Source of the DNA: Actinopolyspora biskrensis
Lineage (GTDB): Bacteria; Actinomycetota; Actinomycetes; Mycobacteriales; Pseudonocardiaceae
NCBI RefSeq assembly: GCF_013408175.1
Contig: NZ_JACBYW010000010.1
Span: 22,496-86,495, forward strand
Direction of reading: 5' to 3'
Length of the DNA: 64,000 nt
The notes below the pieces were generated by a model that worked only from the letters and a program-made list of their open reading frames with translations, did not search any database and had not been told where the DNA came from. Shown one piece after another: positions 62,225 to 64,000 of this stretch; position 1 is the stretch's first letter; each line of letters opens with the position of its first letter. The translations under genes were made by a program, and so were the position numbers.

Positions 62225-62458
62225 CCGCAGGCACGGCAACGGTTCCTCGCGCGAGGGGGTGATCCGGTGCGCGGACGGCCCCTTACGGAGCCGTCCGCTG
62301 CACCGGAGCGTGCTCGTCTCGCGGGCGGGGTGCCGACATCCGAGTGGGAGCCCCACCCGTCGGCCGCTCCCCGTCCCGCGGTTCCGGCGCGGCACCGGCC
62401 GGCTTCGCACAGGCCTCGCGGGAGGGGGCCGGTCACTCGTGCGGGTAGGGTTCGGGGC
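62225..62458. other. Short gap with a -10-like element before the SDR gene
   Basis: TAGGGT at 62446-62451 lies 7 nt before the ATG of the SDR gene, without an RBS. The rest contains no gene. Confidence 0.45.
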
Positions 62459-63232
62459 ATGTCTACCGCTCTCGTGACCGGTGCGACGGCGGGTATCGGA
62501 CGGGCTTTCGCCCGCCGGCTCGCCGCCGAAGGCTATGATCTGGTGCTGGTTGCCCGCGACTCGGAACGGCTGCGCTCGTTGGCGGAGCAACTGCGCGAAC
62601 GCTACGGGACGTCCAGCGAGCCGATTCCCGCCGATCTGACCGAACAGGCCGACCTCCGCGAGGTCGAGCAGCGCCTCGAGGACCCCACCCGCCCGATCGA
62701 CCTGCTGGTGAACAACGCGGGCTTCGGCACCTCGGGGGCCTTCTGGGACACCGATCCGGAGACCCTGCGCGCCCAGGTGGATCTGAACGTGACGGCCGTG
62801 CTGCGGCTGGCCCGCGCCGCCGTTCCGGTGATGCGCGGGCTGGGGCGCGGTGACGTGATCAACGTGTCCAGTGTGGCCGGTTTCTTCCCGATGTCCGGGT
62901 CGACGTACTCGGCCACGAAGTCCTGGGTCACCACCTTCTCCGAGGGGCTCTCCGTCTCGCTGGCGGGCAGCGGGGTGCGCGTGATGGCGTTGTGCCCCGG
63001 ATTCACCCGAACCGAGTTCCACCAGCGGGCCCAACTGGAGATGAGCGGTCTGCCGCGTGCGTTCTGGTTGGACGCCGACGGCCTGGTGCACGGGGCGATG
63101 GACGACCTCAGGAAGGGGCGGACGGTCTCCGTTCCCGGAGCTCAGTACAAGGCGCTCGTGTTCCTGGGGCGGCTGCTGCCGAACTGGCTGCAGCGGCTCA
63201 TCGTGACCAGGGCAGCACCCGGGCGCACCTGA
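62459..63232 (+). CDS. Short-chain dehydrogenase/reductase
   Basis: ATG 62459 gives 257 residues and is probably leaderless. [12 protein letters not shown] is the NAD(P) motif, [11 protein letters not shown] the NNAG motif, [22 protein letters not shown] (in parts) the Ser and YxxxK active site, and CPGFTRTEF follows. A C-terminal hydrophobic helix ([17 protein letters not shown]) resembles membrane-associated SDRs of lipid or steroid metabolism. Substrate unknown. Confidence 0.9.
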   Translation: MSTALVTGATAGIGRAFARRLAAEGYDLVLVARDSERLRSLAEQLRERYGTSSEPIPADLTEQADLREVEQRLEDPTRPIDLLVNNAGFGTSGAFWDTDPETLRAQVDLNVTAVLRLARAAVPVMRGLGRGDVINVSSVAGFFPMSGSTYSATKSWVTTFSEGLSVSLAGSGVRVMALCPGFTRTEFHQRAQLEMSGLPRAFWLDADGLVHGAMDDLRKGRTVSVPGAQYKALVFLGRLLPNWLQRLIVTRAAPGRT

Positions 63233-63315
63233 TCCGGCGGCTCCGCTCGCTTCGCGCTCGGGGCGGGGCCCGGGCGTAGGTCGCCGTGGCTTTCCCCTTC
63301 CGGGACTGCCGGTTC

Positions 63316-63783
63316 TCAGAGGGCGAGGTAGCCCTGCTGCCACTGCACGGTGGTGGGGCGTGTCCCGGTGTGGGTGTATTCGGTCAGGGCCCGGCGCACG
63401 TCGGTTTGGGGGAGTGAGGCTGAGGCGGGCAGGAGGTCGGGGCCATCGCAGGCGAACACTAGTTCGGGGGCGTCCTCGGGGGCGTGTGGGTTGAAGGTGT
63501 CCAGTACCTCGGCGGTGCCGATCCAGGTCATCGCGCCCCACCCGGTGTCGGGATCAACCGCGACGCGGAGATAGGCAGGCGGGTACTGGGGTTCGCCCTC
63601 GTCGTGGTGCGACCGGGCGGGGCGGTCCCACACCGTGACCAGGGTGGTGCGGTTTCCCTCGGTGGATTCGGTGACCACGCGGTCGAGCAGCGTCGCGGTT
63701 TCCTCGGGTGTGTAGGCGTACTGTGACCCGCGGTGCTGGTCGAACATGACCGTGAGCACGGTCGCGGTGTCGATCGTCGTCAT
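63316..63783 (-). CDS. Imm1 family immunity protein
   Basis: ATG 63783 has GAGGG upstream and overlaps the stop of the upstream toxin-like frame (ATGA). The 155 residues show YTPEETATLLDRVV, then VTVWDRPARS, YLRVAVDPDTGWGAMTWIG and a C-terminal VQWQQGYLAL. This is the pattern of Imm1, a family that accompanies polymorphic toxins, often of the SCP1.201/DddA deaminase type. It would neutralise the toxin encoded just upstream. Confidence 0.8.
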   Translation of the reverse strand: MTTIDTATVLTVMFDQHRGSQYAYTPEETATLLDRVVTESTEGNRTTLVTVWDRPARSHHDEGEPQYPPAYLRVAVDPDTGWGAMTWIGTAEVLDTFNPHAPEDAPELVFACDGPDLLPASASLPQTDVRRALTEYTHTGTRPTTVQWQQGYLAL

Positions 63784-64000
63784 GCCTGTCCCTCGATTCG
63801 TACTGGTCGTGTCGCGCCTGGCTCGTACACATCGAGCACATAGCCTTTCGGCAGGATCGCGGAGACCGCGGTCCGGCACCCGAGCGGACCACGGTCCGGA
63901 CGTGTTCGGCGGCCCGCATCGCTGCCGGTAGCTCGCCGGTGGGGGTGGCCTCGGTGATCTGCGGGAGTCGTTTCCGGATGTCGTCGCGCATCACCGGTCT
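63780..64000 (-). CDS. C-terminal end of a probable deaminase-type polymorphic toxin (partial, possibly frameshifted)
   Basis: The frame ending at 63780 finishes RGPLGCRTAVSAILPKG and then YVLDVYEPGATRP, close to the C-terminal pattern of SCP1.201-like (DddA-type) deaminases, where P-C-x-G-P-x-GC precedes a LP.G..L.VY strand. The first cysteine of that motif appears as Asp here (PDRGPLGC). Upstream of it the more protein-like sequence (RKRLPQITEATPTGEL, MRAAEHVRTVV) lies in a neighbouring frame, which suggests a frameshift. The gene continues beyond the window, so integrity cannot be judged. Confidence 0.45.
   Translation of the reverse strand, partial: TGDARRHPETTPADHRGHPHRRATGSDAGRRTRPDRGPLGCRTAVSAILPKGYVLDVYEPGATRPVRIEGQA

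Overview
The window is high-GC actinobacterial DNA. GC-rich third codon positions, frequent GTG and TTG starts, ATGA-type overlaps, HAIR heat-shock operators and an HspR-regulated dnaK operon all point to a filamentous actinomycete. I infer the order Pseudonocardiales (Saccharopolyspora or Actinopolyspora type), but I cannot confirm this without a search. No tRNA, rRNA, CRISPR array or intact transposase was seen.

Left housekeeping flank (about 1-20.2 kb): the tail of a sugar porter, a decayed Uma2-type fragment, a membrane-bound Fe-S reductase (CCG domains), a DUF1707 protein, an SMR efflux gene coupled to a TetR regulator, hisG, a secreted DUF4097 protein and the dnaK-grpE-dnaJ-hspR operon behind two HAIR-type operators. 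These are followed by a globin-reductase, a PPOX-type flavoprotein, two MarR regulators, an MFS exporter carrying three C-terminal carboxypeptidase-regulatory-like domains, and a YceI protein carrying the same kind of domain. The linker of the exporter gene holds an array of DnaA-box-like 9-mers with 12-bp periodicity.

Biosynthetic region (about 20.2-53.2 kb): an OvmZ-like HTH gene, a MarR-DrrA-DrrB export module, two tandem MGT-type glycosyltransferases, an NmrA-like oxidoreductase, a third glycosyltransferase, rfbA-rfbB, an FkbM methyltransferase, a fourth glycosyltransferase, a sugar 4-ketoreductase candidate and a second NmrA-like paralogue. The core is a type II polyketide operon in the canonical angucycline order: oxygenase E, cyclase F, KS-alpha, CLF, ACP, ketoreductase D, aromatase L, oxygenase M. 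A complete acetyl-CoA carboxylase (fused beta-alpha carboxyltransferase, BCCP, biotin carboxylase) sits between the ACP and the ketoreductase. An alpha/beta hydrolase, an MFS exporter and an atypical JadR1-like response regulator close the cluster. The logic reads as malonyl-CoA supply, decaketide assembly and folding, oxygenation, glycosylation with one or more 6-deoxy-D-hexoses (possibly O-methylated), then export. The sugar block (about 30.5-35.4 kb) looks less GC-rich than its surroundings, and internal terminators split the cluster into modules.

Right flank (about 53.2-64 kb): a long non-coding stretch with a broken aldo-keto reductase, clpB behind its own HAIR operator, a CGNR zinc-finger regulator divergent from an alpha/beta hydrolase, an MFS exporter divergent from a TetR regulator, a membrane-anchored protein of unknown function, an SDR, and at the edge an Imm1 immunity gene overlapping the end of what looks like a deaminase-type toxin.

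A degenerate intergenic repeat of about 120-150 bp occurs at least three times, once inside the drrA-drrB operon. Pseudogene fragments (MFS, aldo-keto reductase, Uma2) lie in the gaps around the cluster, consistent with past rearrangement.
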